Assembly: GCA_030220185.1 (NCBI GenBank)
Contig: JASPKZ010001279.1
Span: 1-64,000, forward strand
Origin: Diploptera punctata
Lineage: Eukaryota; Arthropoda; Insecta; Blattodea; Blaberidae
DNA: 64,000 nucleotides
Direction of reading: 5' to 3'
The notes beneath the pieces were generated by a model that saw nothing but the letters and a program-made list of their open reading frames with translations, ran no database searches and was not told the DNA's origin. Positions 20,816-32,131 of this stretch are shown here, in pieces; positions within the stretch are counted from its first letter, which is position 1, and each line of letters begins with the position of its first letter. The position numbers were made by a program, and so were the translations under genes.

Positions 20816-20821
20816 ATGCAA
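19526..20821 (-). pseudogene. LINE reverse transcriptase, nearly intact RT domain
   Basis: An open frame of 354 residues (20,821 to 19,757) covers most of the RT palm and thumb: IILPIYKKGDKT, NNYRGISLLS, QCAFRRNRSTTDQIF, YVDFKKAYDS (first catalytic Asp), LKQGDALSPLLFN, LVYADDVVLLAD (YADD box) and FKYLGTIITN. It ends RLRVFEN followed by an in-frame TAA, after which the same frame continues MKMFGPKRDDQTGEWRRL and LLWAGHVERMGNE to 19,526. Only one stop therefore separates the RT from the usual C-terminal tail. Block C shares this stop. The endonuclease and 5' RT are missing by truncation. The product cannot retrotranspose alone. Confidence 0.85.
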
Positions 20822-20822
20822 T

Positions 20823-21640
20823 GAACTCTCTATATATCACACTAACAGAAAATATAAATAGCAATAGTTTAGATATCAGCTTTTACAGAAAACCAACCAG
20901 TGATACAATTATCATTCATACAAAATGTAGATACGCTCCCAGAACAAGAAATCGGTACCTTTACCAGCCTCGTTAACAGAACGAGAAAACTTCCGCTTAA
21001 GCAAGAAAATTATAATAAATAACTAAAATACATCAAACTTCTAGCCTCCAAAGACGGTTTTAATGAAGAAATAATGGATAATAAAATAACAAATAAAGAG
21101 AGAACAATTGATAAACGTAAGAGCAGTAAATAGGGAAAATTGATGAAAATAGAACTAAGTGGTTAACTCTCACGTATGCTGGTCTCGAAAGACAAAAGCT
21201 GGCTAAAACTATGATAAAAATATGATACAAATTTTAGAATTGCATATAGAAGAAACAACAAATTAAATAATATAATTACAAATAAAACAGAAGAAAGAGT
21301 TATATATAAAACAAGCAAAGGTGTTTACCAACTAAAATGAAAGAGCTGTGATAAGTTTTATATTGGTAGAATGACAAGAAATTTCAATATATATGATATA
21401 ATGAACATATTAAGAATTTCAGACTTGATGAAGTTTTTCAAAAGATGTCATAGAAACAGGTCATCAATTTAATACCATCGATAACACATTATCTATCATC
21501 CATATAGAAGACAACAAATTTAAGTTCAACATTCTCAAAGAGATTGAGATATTAAAAGAAACCAGAAACACTCACCTGCTTAATGAAAACACACCCAGTG
21601 ACGCCAACGCTCTATACAAGAATCTCAAAAACAACTAGTA
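20823..21640 (+). pseudogene. Penelope-like element remnant (RT end and GIY-YIG), block B
   Basis: Fragments on the plus strand follow the order of a Penelope-like element. ITLTENINSNSLDISFYRKP then TSDTIIIH (about 20,835-20,915) resembles the RT C-terminal segment. KWLTLTYAGLERQKLAK (about 21,160-21,210) is the linker. GVYQLK..KSCDKFYIGRMTRNF (about 21,320-21,385) is the GIY-YIG nuclease core, and YNEHIKNFR follows at about 21,390-21,420. Many frameshifts and stops show it is dead. The YIGR arginine is still readable. The minus-strand LINE abuts it at about 20,820. Confidence 0.75.
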
Positions 21641-24384
21641 AGAATATACAAGCTGATGATGGAAGTAGGCTGCGAAAGTACTCCACATCTTACATCTAAA
21701 GTTGAGGAGACTGAGATCTTAGGTATCTACTTTAATTTTTCAAAATTTTAAATATCTTCTGTAAAGCAAAGAATGAAAATAAATCACTTAAAAAATCCAA
21801 AGAAAGGTATTATGGATTGCAAATACGGAAAACAGAGAACCTTGGTATACAATTCCTTTCGAAATATTTTGTCAACTAAATATAAAGTTAATATTTAAAT
21901 GAGAGTTATAGTTAAGGTGCAGATTATGTATGTATCTAACCATTGCTCAAGAAAACACAACTTGAAACAAAATGACATACAGGTTTTTTTTAATCAATGT
22001 AAAATTTCTTTACGGAAGAAAAAACTATTACACGGGAAGTAATTTCTAAGTACATTTAATATTTTTAGTCAGTAGACATCAATTTACACTGAATAGAATT
22101 AACAGGTTCTTCATACAAATGTAGTACAGCACATTTACCTTCATGTTGGTAATTATCTTAACACATGGCACTTCTGCTCTACTTCAAAATGGGAGGTTTT
22201 ATAGAAATGCAATTTAGAAATTGAAATTTAAAAAATCATCACCCACATAAGTAGACATTGTTTGGCGCAAGATTGAATGATTTGTAGTTACGGTTCATCC
22301 CCATCCTTGTATTAATAAAAGTTTCACAACGGTTCGTCCAAAAGAGTCTTGAGATTGAGGATGATTGTACAGAATCTTGAATTCAAATAATGACTTAATC
22401 AATGCCAAATTCTAGAAAACATGACATGATATTGACATCAGATACTCAAGGACATACAAATTAGATTGTTAAATGCATATTTATAAAGTTTTTAAGTGAA
22501 ATAGTACCTGGATGTTCCCATGTAACCGCAGGATAGTATCTGACCACCATTCATACAAGCATACACTCAACCTGAAATATAGGCCTAATTATATAATTTA
22601 ATAACACTGCATTTTATGACATTGGAATAATAAAAATAAAAATAATGAAAATAAAAATGATAAAAATAATATTGAAAATAGAAATGATAATAATAATAAT
22701 GTAATAAGAATAATAAAAATGATAACAATAATAATAATGATGATGATAATAATAATGTAATAACGATGATAAGAATAATAAAAATAATAATAATGTAATA
22801 ACAATAATAATAATAATAATAAATAATAATAAGCAATGATAATAATTGTAACAAAAACAACAAAGACATTAACAACAAGTACTTACATACTGCCCATTTA
22901 TTCCCCAGTCACCTGGGTTGTCCCAGTTATTTCATTATCTCCCCACGGGACTAGGGTTTGCACCGGTTATACACCAGGGACTCGGATCTACTTACCTGCC
23001 GAAGCAGATGTTCGACCACTGCAACACTACCCGTCCCTGGTGTACCTTCATCGGCTCATTCTTGAAATCTTGAATTCATCCTGCAGGTTCACTTGCATAG
23101 CCTGAAAGACAAGAAAGGCATCATGTCAGCACAACTCTCGGAGATCCAGATATTTGTGCCCTTTCAAGAATCGGGGTATAACAGTTATACCTCGAAGCTT
23201 GGGTTTACGTTATTCAGAAAATAAGTTTAATAAACTATGAAATGTCAATATCATCTCAGAATTCAATAGAAGACATAAACTAATGTATGTTACTACTCAG
23301 ATCAACAAGACACTATTGTACAAAATGTGAAACTTTTGTGGGCAAATAATTGAATATACCTTAACTACAACTTCATTCAATTTTAGACCAAATAATATCT
23401 GCTCATGTGGGGTGATCATTTTTTTTTTATTTCTCTATATTACATTTCTAGAAAACCTCTAATTTTAAGTGTCACAGTATGACAAAGCGAGAATGAAGCT
23501 GTTTTACTACATTGTTTGAAGCAGCTTAAGGTTATACAATTCCATGTGACACAAAATTAGCGGAAGTTGGTAGCTGCACACAGAATTAATTACCATGTAA
23601 TTTTTTCCTTTATTCAAGAAATTTTCGATAAAAATATAGAAAAAACCTATATGTGATATCGTCTAAAGTTCTGCTTTCTTGAGCAATTTTATGCATGCAA
23701 ATAAATATATGTATGTTACATTTTTTATATCTTAATTCATATAATATACCTATTTTCACCATAACGTTCATACAATAATCTTATATGTTATGTAATGAAA
23801 TCATCCATTTTGATGCACCCATCCAGGCTACAATATTCTTACCAAATAGTTCTTCTACAGTTTTATCTCCTCATATAATTTATTTTACCCACTCATTGTG
23901 CTGGAATTATTTGAATGACTTCCATGTACTTTTGTTATCAATCTCACATCTTCAATTTAGTCTTGTTTTTCTTCATGGCATCAAATTTATTTCCAAATGT
24001 AGTTTCCTAGAAAGATAAATGTTTATAACTGATTAGTACATTTTTACCCTTATTGTGGTAATTGTATAGGCAAAATATGGTAATTGTATAGGCAAAATAT
24101 CAAAATCAAATTATGGAGAAGTGTCAGAATTCAAATAACTTGCAACGATAAAATACAGAAATGAATTACGCAGAGGATCACCCTGGAATCGCATGATATA
24201 AGTTATATTTTACATGACGGGGTATCTTGTCTCAAATTAAATGGCGATTATATATTAATAGGCTGCGAATCAGTTCTCTTACTTTAAGACAAGAAAAAAT
24301 TGTGTGCATTTGAGAATAAAATGCATAGGAAAATCTATTGACCAAACAGAGACATATAGACAGATGAATGTAGGAAACTACCTA
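21641..24384. other. Block B/C shared sequence, no gene assigned
   Basis: The stretch matches 55,711-58,440 closely. It includes the AAT-rich tract at 22,623-22,835, a GC-richer conserved-looking patch at 22,895-23,110 (no family recognised), and a 22-bp tandem pair at about 24,056-24,100 (GGTAATTGTATAGGCAAAAT twice). Short ORFs here also exist in C, but that follows from recent duplication and is not evidence of coding. Confidence 0.6.
22623..22835. repeat. Compound AAT/GAT-rich microsatellite
   Basis: Imperfect runs of AAT, AAAAT and GATAAT units. The equivalent tract in C is at 56,690-56,890, with unit-number differences. Confidence 0.9.
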
Positions 24385-24665
24385 ACAGTGAACTCCATGA
24401 TCTTGATCGAAAACCAGACATAATATGAGGAATTAAATTTAGTAGACTCCGATGGGCATGATATTTGGGACATTTTAAAAATGTAGGAGAATGGAAAATT
24501 ATTGTAGGAAAAACAAAGTGGAAATCATTCAGTAGGAAGGCCAAGAATGTGTGGGATAATAACATTCGAAGGAAGTAAACTACAGAGAGAATGATTGGAA
24601 AATATTATCTCATGATATAGATGTATGGAGAGCTTATGATTGCGCTGCTATGGACTATACGATTC
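24385..24665 (+). pseudogene. LINE C-terminal fragment, block B
   Basis: Degraded plus-strand frames resemble a LINE ORF2 tail: ELHDLDRKPDII, FSRLRWA, HFKNVGEWKIIVGKTKWK and KAKNVWDNNIR. They contain stops and frameshifts. No RT core is present. The copy in block C is at 58,441-58,720. Confidence 0.6.
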
Positions 24666-24838
24666 AATAGTGCTAGTGTAAGTAAAACTTTTGAATTAAT
24701 CATTTTCCTTTCGTGTGTTTTTTATTGTAGAAATTTTCCAAGTAGATGTGAATGGCTAAATTTCTGAAAATTAATTTTGTGGAATTTGCATTAGGTTTGA
24801 ACATATTTCCCTCCTGTTATACATAAAGCCATCCTTTG
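24666..24838. other. Right part of block B, containing the empty site of the LTR element
   Basis: This matches 58,721-58,890. The sequence CCATCCTTTG|TAAGACAG at 24,838/24,839 is the uninterrupted form of the site where block C carries the LTR retrotransposon starting at 58,891. Confidence 0.85.
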
Positions 24839-26535
24839 TAAGACAGAAACTGAATCATCGGGTTTAGGAATGGGCTAAAGACCAAACACGTGAAAATTAT
24901 ATTTTGTGCTGCAAAGTATCTCGAAGCTTTGCTCTACGCATGAGTTGTAAGAATGAAAAGAGAATCCTTCCCTAGAGAATGATACATAGTTTCAGGAATA
25001 TATTGTATCTTAAGTTGTACATCGCAAAACTAAATTCGGAACGATAGTATAAAAATCGTAATAAATTGGACACACTCTCGGAATGGAACTAGACATTATG
25101 TTAAAGAGTGTTTTGGAATGGAATCAACAGGGACTGCCCAGGAAAAGTAGAAAATAGAAAATTATATGGGTAAGCACAATAATAATAGAAAATGAACAAG
25201 GAGCGAAAAGCTGGGAATAGCCAAGAATTTAGCAAAAACAAAGTCCGTTGACGCTACTAGTACTAACAAGGGAACTGTCAACTATTGCATGATGAAATCT
25301 ACCTTGTAATGTCTTCCAGAGAAGGGTTGTGATGTATCAAGGCCGTGTATAAAAAAATGATCTGCCTTTTTAACTGCAAGACATTAAAATCCAGCGTTCA
25401 GTTCTCTCATTTAAACCATAGGCAAATAATTCAACTCGGGAGATTGGATAACCCTCGTAGCAGCGTGCCGCCTCACTTCACTACACTCTTACTTATGTAG
25501 GGAGTCAATCTGCTCTATACACTGCTGAATTCTAGCTTCGGTTTCTGTGCCTTGCAGTTAACAAACAGAAGATTTTTTTGGACATGGCCTTGGTACATCA
25601 CAGTGTTTCTCTGCGAGAAATTTCAAGATGGATTTCGGTAGGCAAGGGGGGACAGTTCCCTTGTAAGTTGGATGAACATAGAAAGTATACAAGAATGCAC
25701 AAGTAGTACTGATGTTTCTGCTATAGCTAATAAAAATGACACCTCTGACATCATTCAAGTAGAAAAACATTTCATTGCTTTCAAAATGATTCCTACTGAC
25801 AAAAGTGATTAACTATGGAGAATAAGACACTGTGCACAAATCATGAGCTGGATTCAACCACTTATAAGTATATATAACTTAATTTCAATTTTTGCAGATT
25901 TGTTTTAATAATACAGTTGTCTCCCTCCATTTCTTGAACATACTTTTTGTGTGATGCTTTGTTTATATCACAGCACAATTCCGGTGAAATGAATAGGTTT
26001 GAAATGTGGCTATAGTGCCGAAAATGCTCAATTTTACTGAATATGCCTTGATTTAATTAATTTTATGTTCTTTTAGGCACGTAAATTATAATTTTTAATG
26101 CTCCAAGTCCTATGTCTACACATTTAATTAAATAATGTGATAATTATTTCCTTGTCAACCAACGATATAATATAATATGGATTTTCTTTTTAATATTAAG
26201 AGCTTAAGAATGATTTTATTTTTTATGATCGGTATTTTCATTAATATATTCCATTATGTTATTACTATTATTGAAAATCTGTTTCATTTTGTTTCTTATT
26301 CTTCTTCATAATCCAAGCATTAAGCCTGTTGGCTCGTTCCGGTTTCATGAAAGCTAGAATTGTTAAAATTTTTCAGACTATATTCTGTGTGGGCGTCCAA
26401 ATATTTCTCCTTCAGTGTGGTTTATAATTTGGCAATAATATTGTAAATCCTTCTTCTGGCATTCTATTAACATGTTCCCTTTTATTTAATTATTTGATCT
26501 ATAAGTTTGAAAATATTTAGTTTTCCTTTTATATA
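24839..26535. other. AT-rich sequence, no gene assigned
   Basis: This should be the continuation of block B; its block C counterpart would lie beyond 64,000. A somewhat less AT-rich patch sits at 25,440-25,760, with a splice-acceptor-like TGCCTTGCAG before 25,559, but I cannot support an exon. No element signature is seen. Confidence 0.5.
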
Positions 26536-27744
26536 TAGTAAAACTTGTTCAAAGCGGAATCCAGTGGGACAATTTTTTTTGACATTAGACAACATTGCAC
26601 ATTATAAAAAAACAGAAATTGTTAATCAGTCTTAGATTATAGAGCACCGTGTTTGTCTTTTTATGTGCCTTGAATTAATTGTAGTTCCGCTGCCGTTGGA
26701 AAATGAAGAATAGTATGTACGAGCGACTTTGACGGTAACGCGCAAAAAACAGTCCCGTTTCTTTGGCGTTAAAAATGTCTCTTAGGTGCGTATCCCGAAA
26801 TTACAGTATGCAGTTTCGGCTTCCGCTCTCTAACTATACTATCGTCCACATCCTCTGATTCCCCGCAAATATCATTCCCCATTATATTGTGTTGTCTTTT
26901 AAAACTTTCCATAACCAACCTGAAGATGCCTTGAAATAGTTATCCCCTAGGGACATAGCAACAGCTAGAACTTGACTATGGAGCATCGGTCCGGACATTT
27001 GCAGATTTTTTTCATCGTTGTAAAACGCTCCCACACCTCGTTGATTTATTCATTCCCCCCCTTTTTTTATCCTTCTTCATTTGACCATTATTTGCGTCCA
27101 TTTATTCATTATTTTTTCTTTGTGTTTTAAAATCTGATAAACTTACATTTTTCCACATTCAAATATAGTTATTATTACGCGTACTGCGATTTTTTTACTT
27201 TATCTTCAATCACTTTCACTTTTTCGTTTAATGACAACGATACATACGATTTAGCCATCTTGATTCCATAAATCCAGAACGCTACATGTGAGAGATACAT
27301 ACACAATCGGTCTCAGATCTTAAACTAATTTAAGATTTTACAGTGCACGGGTTATTTGTAAGACAGACGTCATACGCCAAATATTTGTTAAACGAACCTG
27401 TATTTTGCAAAACAGGCGTGCAGTGAGGCCGAAAGAAAATTATAGTTAAGGTAGTAGTAACTCTACTTCACCCGGCGGCAGGAATCATCACTTATTGTTA
27501 AGTCGTCTAACGGGAATTCAATGAAGTGGTAACTAATTTATTTATCTTTCTATCTTTCCTCCTTATAAACATTTTTTTTTCTTGAATTGTGTAGAAATAT
27601 TGTTCTGTGTCCGCGTTGGACAGATTATGTTTTACACAAAATAAATACACGTAAAATTACTGTTATTTTGCCGGGACCAATAAATTTGTTCACATTGGAC
27701 ACATTTCCACATTATTCACGTTCCGAATTAAACAAGTTTTACTA
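26536..27744 (-). mobile_element. Pogo/Tigger-like deletion derivative
   Basis: The inverted ends are TAGTAAAACTTGTTC...CGGAA at 26,536 and its reverse complement ending 27,744 (right end read inward: TAGTAAAACTTGTTTAATTCGG), flanked by TA on both sides. The 1,209-bp element retains only the N-terminal half of the transposase on the minus strand. TA target duplication and the CENP-B-type protein place it in the pogo group. Confidence 0.8.
26690..27258 (-). pseudogene. Pogo/Tigger transposase N-terminal remnant
   Basis: The start MAKSYVSLSLNEKVKVIEDK at 27,258 is a CENP-B N-terminal helix-turn-helix opening. Later frames show a DNA-binding part with NYFKASSGWLWKVLKDN (about 26,950-26,900) and FNAKETGLFFA (about 26,775-26,740), which matches the family's first catalytic motif NADETGL with Lys in place of Asp. 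Stops and frameshifts are frequent. The remaining catalytic domain is deleted. Confidence 0.7.
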
Positions 27745-27774
27745 TACCTTCATTTATTTTCTTATCCAATAGAG

Positions 27775-28045
27775 TATATCCTGCTATATTTTTTAAAAAT
27801 CTCATCTCAGTTTCTTCCAATCTTGTTTCTTGTCTTCTAGCGATCGTCCAACATTCTGATCCATTCATCAATACACGAACACACAATTACTTTATCAATT
27901 TCAATTTTTGTTCCTTTTCTTGTATGTTTGAGGGTTCTTTTAATAGTGCCATACATTAGACTAAAATTATCTATTTTATCATTGATATGTTCAATTTTAA
28001 CATATGAAGGGCCCAAGGGAAAAACTATGAATGTCACAAAATCAC
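27775..28045 (-). pseudogene. LINE RT C-terminal fragment
   Basis: The minus-strand frame 28,037-27,837 reads MYGTIKRTLKHTRKGTK, IEIDKVIVCSCIDEW and IRMLDDR. This resembles the segment after the RT thumb in insect LINE ORF2 (the GTIRRTL... to ...YGSECW region). It is degenerate, and the family is unassigned. Confidence 0.55.
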
Positions 28046-28439
28046 AAAAATTTAGATTTTATATTCTGAATGTTTGAGCTGTTCCCCAGCAACGTTTAAA
28101 AGGTAAAAAACTGATTTAAAAAGCTAAGGGTGACGTTTCATAAGGCTTTGAAAATGACGTGTACGGGGTAAACAATGAAGGTCCATGTTTTTCAAGGCAA
28201 AAAACAGTGAGAGTCCATTAGATCTCAACAGATGTGTATAAAAATTCGTTGGCACAATGTTGCCTGTAAACAAAGAATGGAGGAAAAATGGAAATATAGC
28301 TTTATAAACACCATTGTTGCATAAATATTTTATTTTCATAATTGTCACAGTTTTGTTATTTCTAGTTCATGTGCAGCTGTGAAGGATTTAACATTGTGTT
28401 AATCATTAGTGAAACAGAAGTGGGAGATAATACGAGTAC

Positions 28440-30375
28440 AAGGCTGACGGAGAAGAGGCCCAGGCTTGGAAGGATGAGTGACGTTAAGCAAAACATTACT
28501 GTGTATTTCTCATGAGACTAGATCAGATTGCCACTGTTCTCGTTTGAAATGTTTTGAAGCGATCACATCAAGAGATAGAAATAACTTGGTTTTGAAATTT
28601 AATGTCATGGAGAATTATGATGCCCAGAGCAGTTACCTAGGAGGAATCATAAACGTTAACTTTGTGTCGCGAAGAAGATCAAGAAAGAACCGGGATGATG
28701 CAAACTTACACTTACATTCCTACAGTTACGAAGTGCGCGTTGTTAGACCGTGATTTGAATGAGGTGCCTGTTTGTTGCAAGGCCTTCATGGTGTAACAAC
28801 AAGACATATTCAGACAATTTAGACCAAATTAGTTGTAACAGGTTCTATTGGTAAATATGGATGTGGTGCACACGATGTTAGACCAAATAAATTAAAGCAG
28901 GAAACTGAGACTGCTATTCATTCTCACATTCATTCAATTAAAAGCAGAACGTCTCATTATAATCTTCATGACAGTCAACGTACTTATTTTCCAGAAGAAT
29001 AAAATTGACTATATTTGACATGCCATGTACATGGAAATGAACCCGCAAATCCTGTATCTAATGAAACTTGCCGTCACATTTTCAACACAAAGTATATCTC
29101 CTTCGGTTACCCGCGCGCCGATTCATGCAGTGTGTGTGAGATGAGTTCAAAGTTAAAAAGAGAGCTCTTGGACGCTGTCAAATTTGTCAATTGCTGAAGA
29201 GATATTTAAAGTAAATTTAGAGTTAAAAGGGCTCAGCGCAGAACAAGAATTCCACTTACGAAGAGAAGAATCGTTTTTCACAAGAAAATGCCAAGCTCAC
29301 CTGTCAATTCAGAAGATCAATTCACATGAATCTGTCTGTTTTCACTTTGAAGCAAACCTAAAATTTCCCATTGTTAGTACCCACCCACAGTAATTCTGCC
29401 ATTAGGGCAGGTCTTTCACTCCAATCATAGCATTTTAATGCTATGCTTTGCAGCTTTACTAAGGAATTGTAGGTGTGGTAGCTTCCCGTTGCTTTCCACA
29501 CCGGTGATGAAGATGATGATGATAATGATAAGGGTGATTATGATGGCTGGATGATTTTCGGGGACCGTTTGGCCCTAAGCTTCCCTGACATTTGTCTTAC
29601 AGGTGAGGAAAACCCCCGAGAAAACCTCACCCAGGAGCCTGTCCCGATCGAAATCGAAACCGGGCCCGCTGCGTGACAAGGCAGCACGCTACCTCGATAC
29701 CACAGCGGTGGACAATGTTAGTACAAATTATGTATATTATAAATGACAGTTATCATTTAACTTATTTAATGGCCATGTTCTTTCGAGTAGCAAGTCAGTA
29801 ATTTACACATACGGCGAGTCTATAGGAAAGAAAGGTGCAGATGATGGTGTCGATGTTATATAATCTTATTTTTCAAGTTCTTTGGGATGAAGTTGAACAT
29901 TTGACATTCGTTTGTGACTTTTGTTTTGTGAACAGAACAAGAACTATACCGCTATAAACTTTTTCTACTATCTTGTCCATGTTCGAAAGAGTCTCAAAAC
30001 CATCACTGTAGTATATCAGATTAGAGATCATTCTTACATGAAATGCGATCGGAACGTAGCTCTTATTAATCAAAGAAATAGAGCAGAATTTTGTGCACAA
30101 TGGAGGGTACCATATCAGAGGTGCAAGACAGAAACCAAAACCATTTTATTGTGGAAGAATGTGACCAAAGTTTGTTCAGCAGGTGGGGAAAACGTTTCGA
30201 CATCTTCTTTAAACCAAAATGTCAATTCCAAGACCCAATAGGAGCTTACGATTTATCACACTCAGCCCCAACTAGACTTGGATCGAAGTATGTACACTTA
30301 GTTACAAAAAATAATGAGCTGTTTCAAAAAGGAGAGTCCCTGTTATGGCCCACTGCCACATACTCGAAAAGCTAA
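28440..30375 (+). pseudogene. Broken multi-copy arthropod gene (transposase-like, family name unknown to me)
   Basis: Pieces in order on the plus strand: ETRSDCHCSRLKCFEAITS and NVMENYDAQSSYLGGII (about 28,510-28,650); HSHIHSIKSRTSHYNLHDSQ (about 28,920-28,980); NETCRHIFNTKYISFGYPRA then DSCSVCEMSSKLKRELLD (about 29,055-29,180); then, beyond a SINE-1 insertion, GKKGADDGVD (about 29,830), CEQNKNYTAINFFYYLVH (about 29,922-29,975), and YQIRDHSYMKCDRNVALINQ (about 30,015-30,075). I recognise this as a repeated, uncharacterised arthropod protein family that normally has a GQNKN motif and a GHSY..CD.N..LIN motif. A transposase origin is likely but unproven. Frameshifts and stops make it a pseudogene, and no introns are evident. 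Confidence 0.65.
29381..29715 (-). mobile_element. SINE-1, minus-strand copy inside the broken gene
   Basis: This is a full-length copy flanked by a 9-bp direct repeat TGTTAGTAC (29,372-29,380 and 29,716-29,724). The head with the B-box region lies at the high-coordinate end, near 29,640-29,715. It inserted after or during decay of the surrounding gene. Confidence 0.92.
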
Positions 30376-30997
30376 AGCTGTGATTCACCTGGTAACGCAC
30401 TGTTAAATGTTTTAAATACGCTCTATTTTGTTTTAATCGTCTTAAACAGTTAAATAAGACTGAAGAGACACGTTTCTAGATATTTACGAGTGTTCGGCAA
30501 ATGCAGTATTACTCAAATTGCGACCTTTCAAATAAAGTGAAACTCTTGTTCATAGTGCAAAAGTGCAAGACAATCAATATTTAGACAACTAGTATCCGAC
30601 GTTCGAGCAGCGTAGATTTTTAAAACCACTTACAAGTGAGGTGAAATATATATGAAAGCCAGGGTTCGAATCCTTCAACAATGTTTTTTTTTAGCATTTC
30701 TATTTTCGCAAAATATATCCTATAAAGTGGCTATAACATTTAATTACTGCGACTTAGTATACGTCCACTATACACTATATTAAGTAATATAACACTATTT
30801 AGCTACCGGTATAAACTTAATTGTATGGCAGTACCACGTTTTAATAATAATGCTATAAATTTATGTAATAAAAGATAATATAGCTTCATATATTTGTGTG
30901 TTTATTTACTTATTATGTATTAATGAGGAAAAGGTTTCACCCTTCAATTAAAATATTTAGTTTAAATATGTCAAGTCCAGCATAATAACAGCCCATA
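30376..30997. other. AT-rich sequence, no gene
   Basis: It contains a lone B-box-like GGTTCGAATCC at about 30,663-30,673 followed by a T run, but no matching A box. Nothing else is recognised. Confidence 0.55.
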
Positions 30998-31052
30998 GAT
31001 GATGGACAATAATAAAAAAATAGTACTATTATTATTTTTATTGTCCATCATC
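30998..31052. repeat. Near-perfect palindrome (hairpin), 55 bp
   Basis: GATGATGGACAATAA at the left pairs with TTATTGTCCATCATC at the right around a central AGTACT, with about 27-bp arms and almost no loop. It is followed at 31,056-31,118 by an AAT-rich microsatellite with its own inverted symmetry. Confidence 0.8.
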
Positions 31053-31254
31053 CTTGGTAATAATAATAATAATAATATAATAATATTTATTAGTATTTCA
31101 TATTATTATTATTAATTGGATGTATCGAAAGATGTGGAAGAATCTAATTAACTGCGGATGGAAATGAACTCAAAATGTACCCAAGAAATATAGAATTAAA
31201 AAAGGCAGATCAGTAATAACAATGTTCAAGACATTTTGTCGTTTTGTGGGATAC

Positions 31255-31695
31255 CAATTTAGAAATTTATAAATCAATAATTCGAAGCACGCTAAATTTC
31301 GGTGCAGAAACTTGGCAATTTGAATACAAATTTGAGTTTAAAGCTAATGTCTACTGAAATGGATTATTCTAGGCGCTCAACTAGACATTCTAAATTGGGA
31401 GAAAAAAAAATATAAATAAATACAATCATGCAACAAATGAAAGTCCAAAATTCATTATTAGATTTTGTGATGAGACAGACACTAGAATGGTATGGTCATA
31501 CACATAGGATGCCAAAGAAAAGATTACCCAGACAAGCTTTGGAATGGATTCCACCTGGGAAAGGAAAGAGAGGTTCACCTAGATTTAAATGGAATGGATG
31601 ATGTAAGAAGTGGTATGAGGGAGCTGGGTCTGGAAGAATTGGAATGTGAAGATAGAGGAGTAGAAATGGTGAAAGAAGATAAAATGTAAAAAGTG
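31255..31695 (+). pseudogene. LINE RT C-terminal fragment, related to 10,541
   Basis: Degraded frames show YKSIIRSTLNFGAETWQFEY (about 31,265-31,325) and LEWYGHTHRMPKKRLPRQALE then WIPPGKGKRG (about 31,480-31,575), followed by GMRELGLEELE. This matches the order in the fragment at 10,541-10,905. Frameshifted and non-functional. Confidence 0.65.
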
Positions 31696-32123
31696 TTGGG
31701 CACAGGAAGATGTTTTAATACATTGTAAACCTATTTATAAATAATTAAATAAATAAATAATAATAAAAATAGTAATACTTCCAAATAGTATTACTTCCAA
31801 ATAGTAATACCATTCTTCCTTTAAGAATGGACAGACAGAATAAAATAGAGAGCATTTTAACAATTAAAAAATGTAACCTCATCGGGAATTGAACATGTGA
31901 TCTTAAGCATACGAATTAAGCCACTAAGCACTGAGATAAGCGTATGGTGAATAATTGAGCTTAAAAGAATACACTTCAACGGAATAAGTGAAAACGTATT
32001 GTAGCTCTACTGTGCAATTAATTTACTCGTGTGAATCGTGCGTTGGAAGTTTAAATATTCCAGATCAAGAGTCAGTCCATTCTTTTTTGTCGCTAAGTGT
32101 ACAATGGCACATGGACTTCAAGT
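31696..32123. other. AT-rich sequence, no gene
   Basis: A weak tRNA-like minus-strand stretch is at about 31,875-31,945 (plus-strand GGGAATTGAACATGTG resembles an inverted B box), but it does not fold convincingly. A 17-bp tandem pair (ACTTCCAAATAGTA) is at about 31,777-31,805. Confidence 0.45.
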
Positions 32124-32131
32124 GTTATAAC

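Noticed and set aside
22585..22878. Ile/Tyr/Leu-rich ORFs near 22.6-22.9 kb and 56.6-56.9 kb
   Set aside because: They are translations of the AAT microsatellite and are not genes.
23785..24018. 77-codon ORF kept in both block B and block C (57,836-58,069)
   Set aside because: The blocks are too similar for its retention to show selection, and there is no recognisable domain.
25558..25770. 70-codon minus-strand ORF and a plus-strand splice-acceptor-like site
   Set aside because: The two signals are on opposite strands and no exon chain or known domain could be read.
30655..30690. tRNA B-box (GGTTCGAATCC) with a following T run
   Set aside because: No A box or cloverleaf upstream; a lone 11-bp match is expected by chance in this length of DNA.
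31875..31945. Possible minus-strand tRNA
   Set aside because: The B box is imperfect (GTTCAATTCCC) and the arms do not pair well enough.
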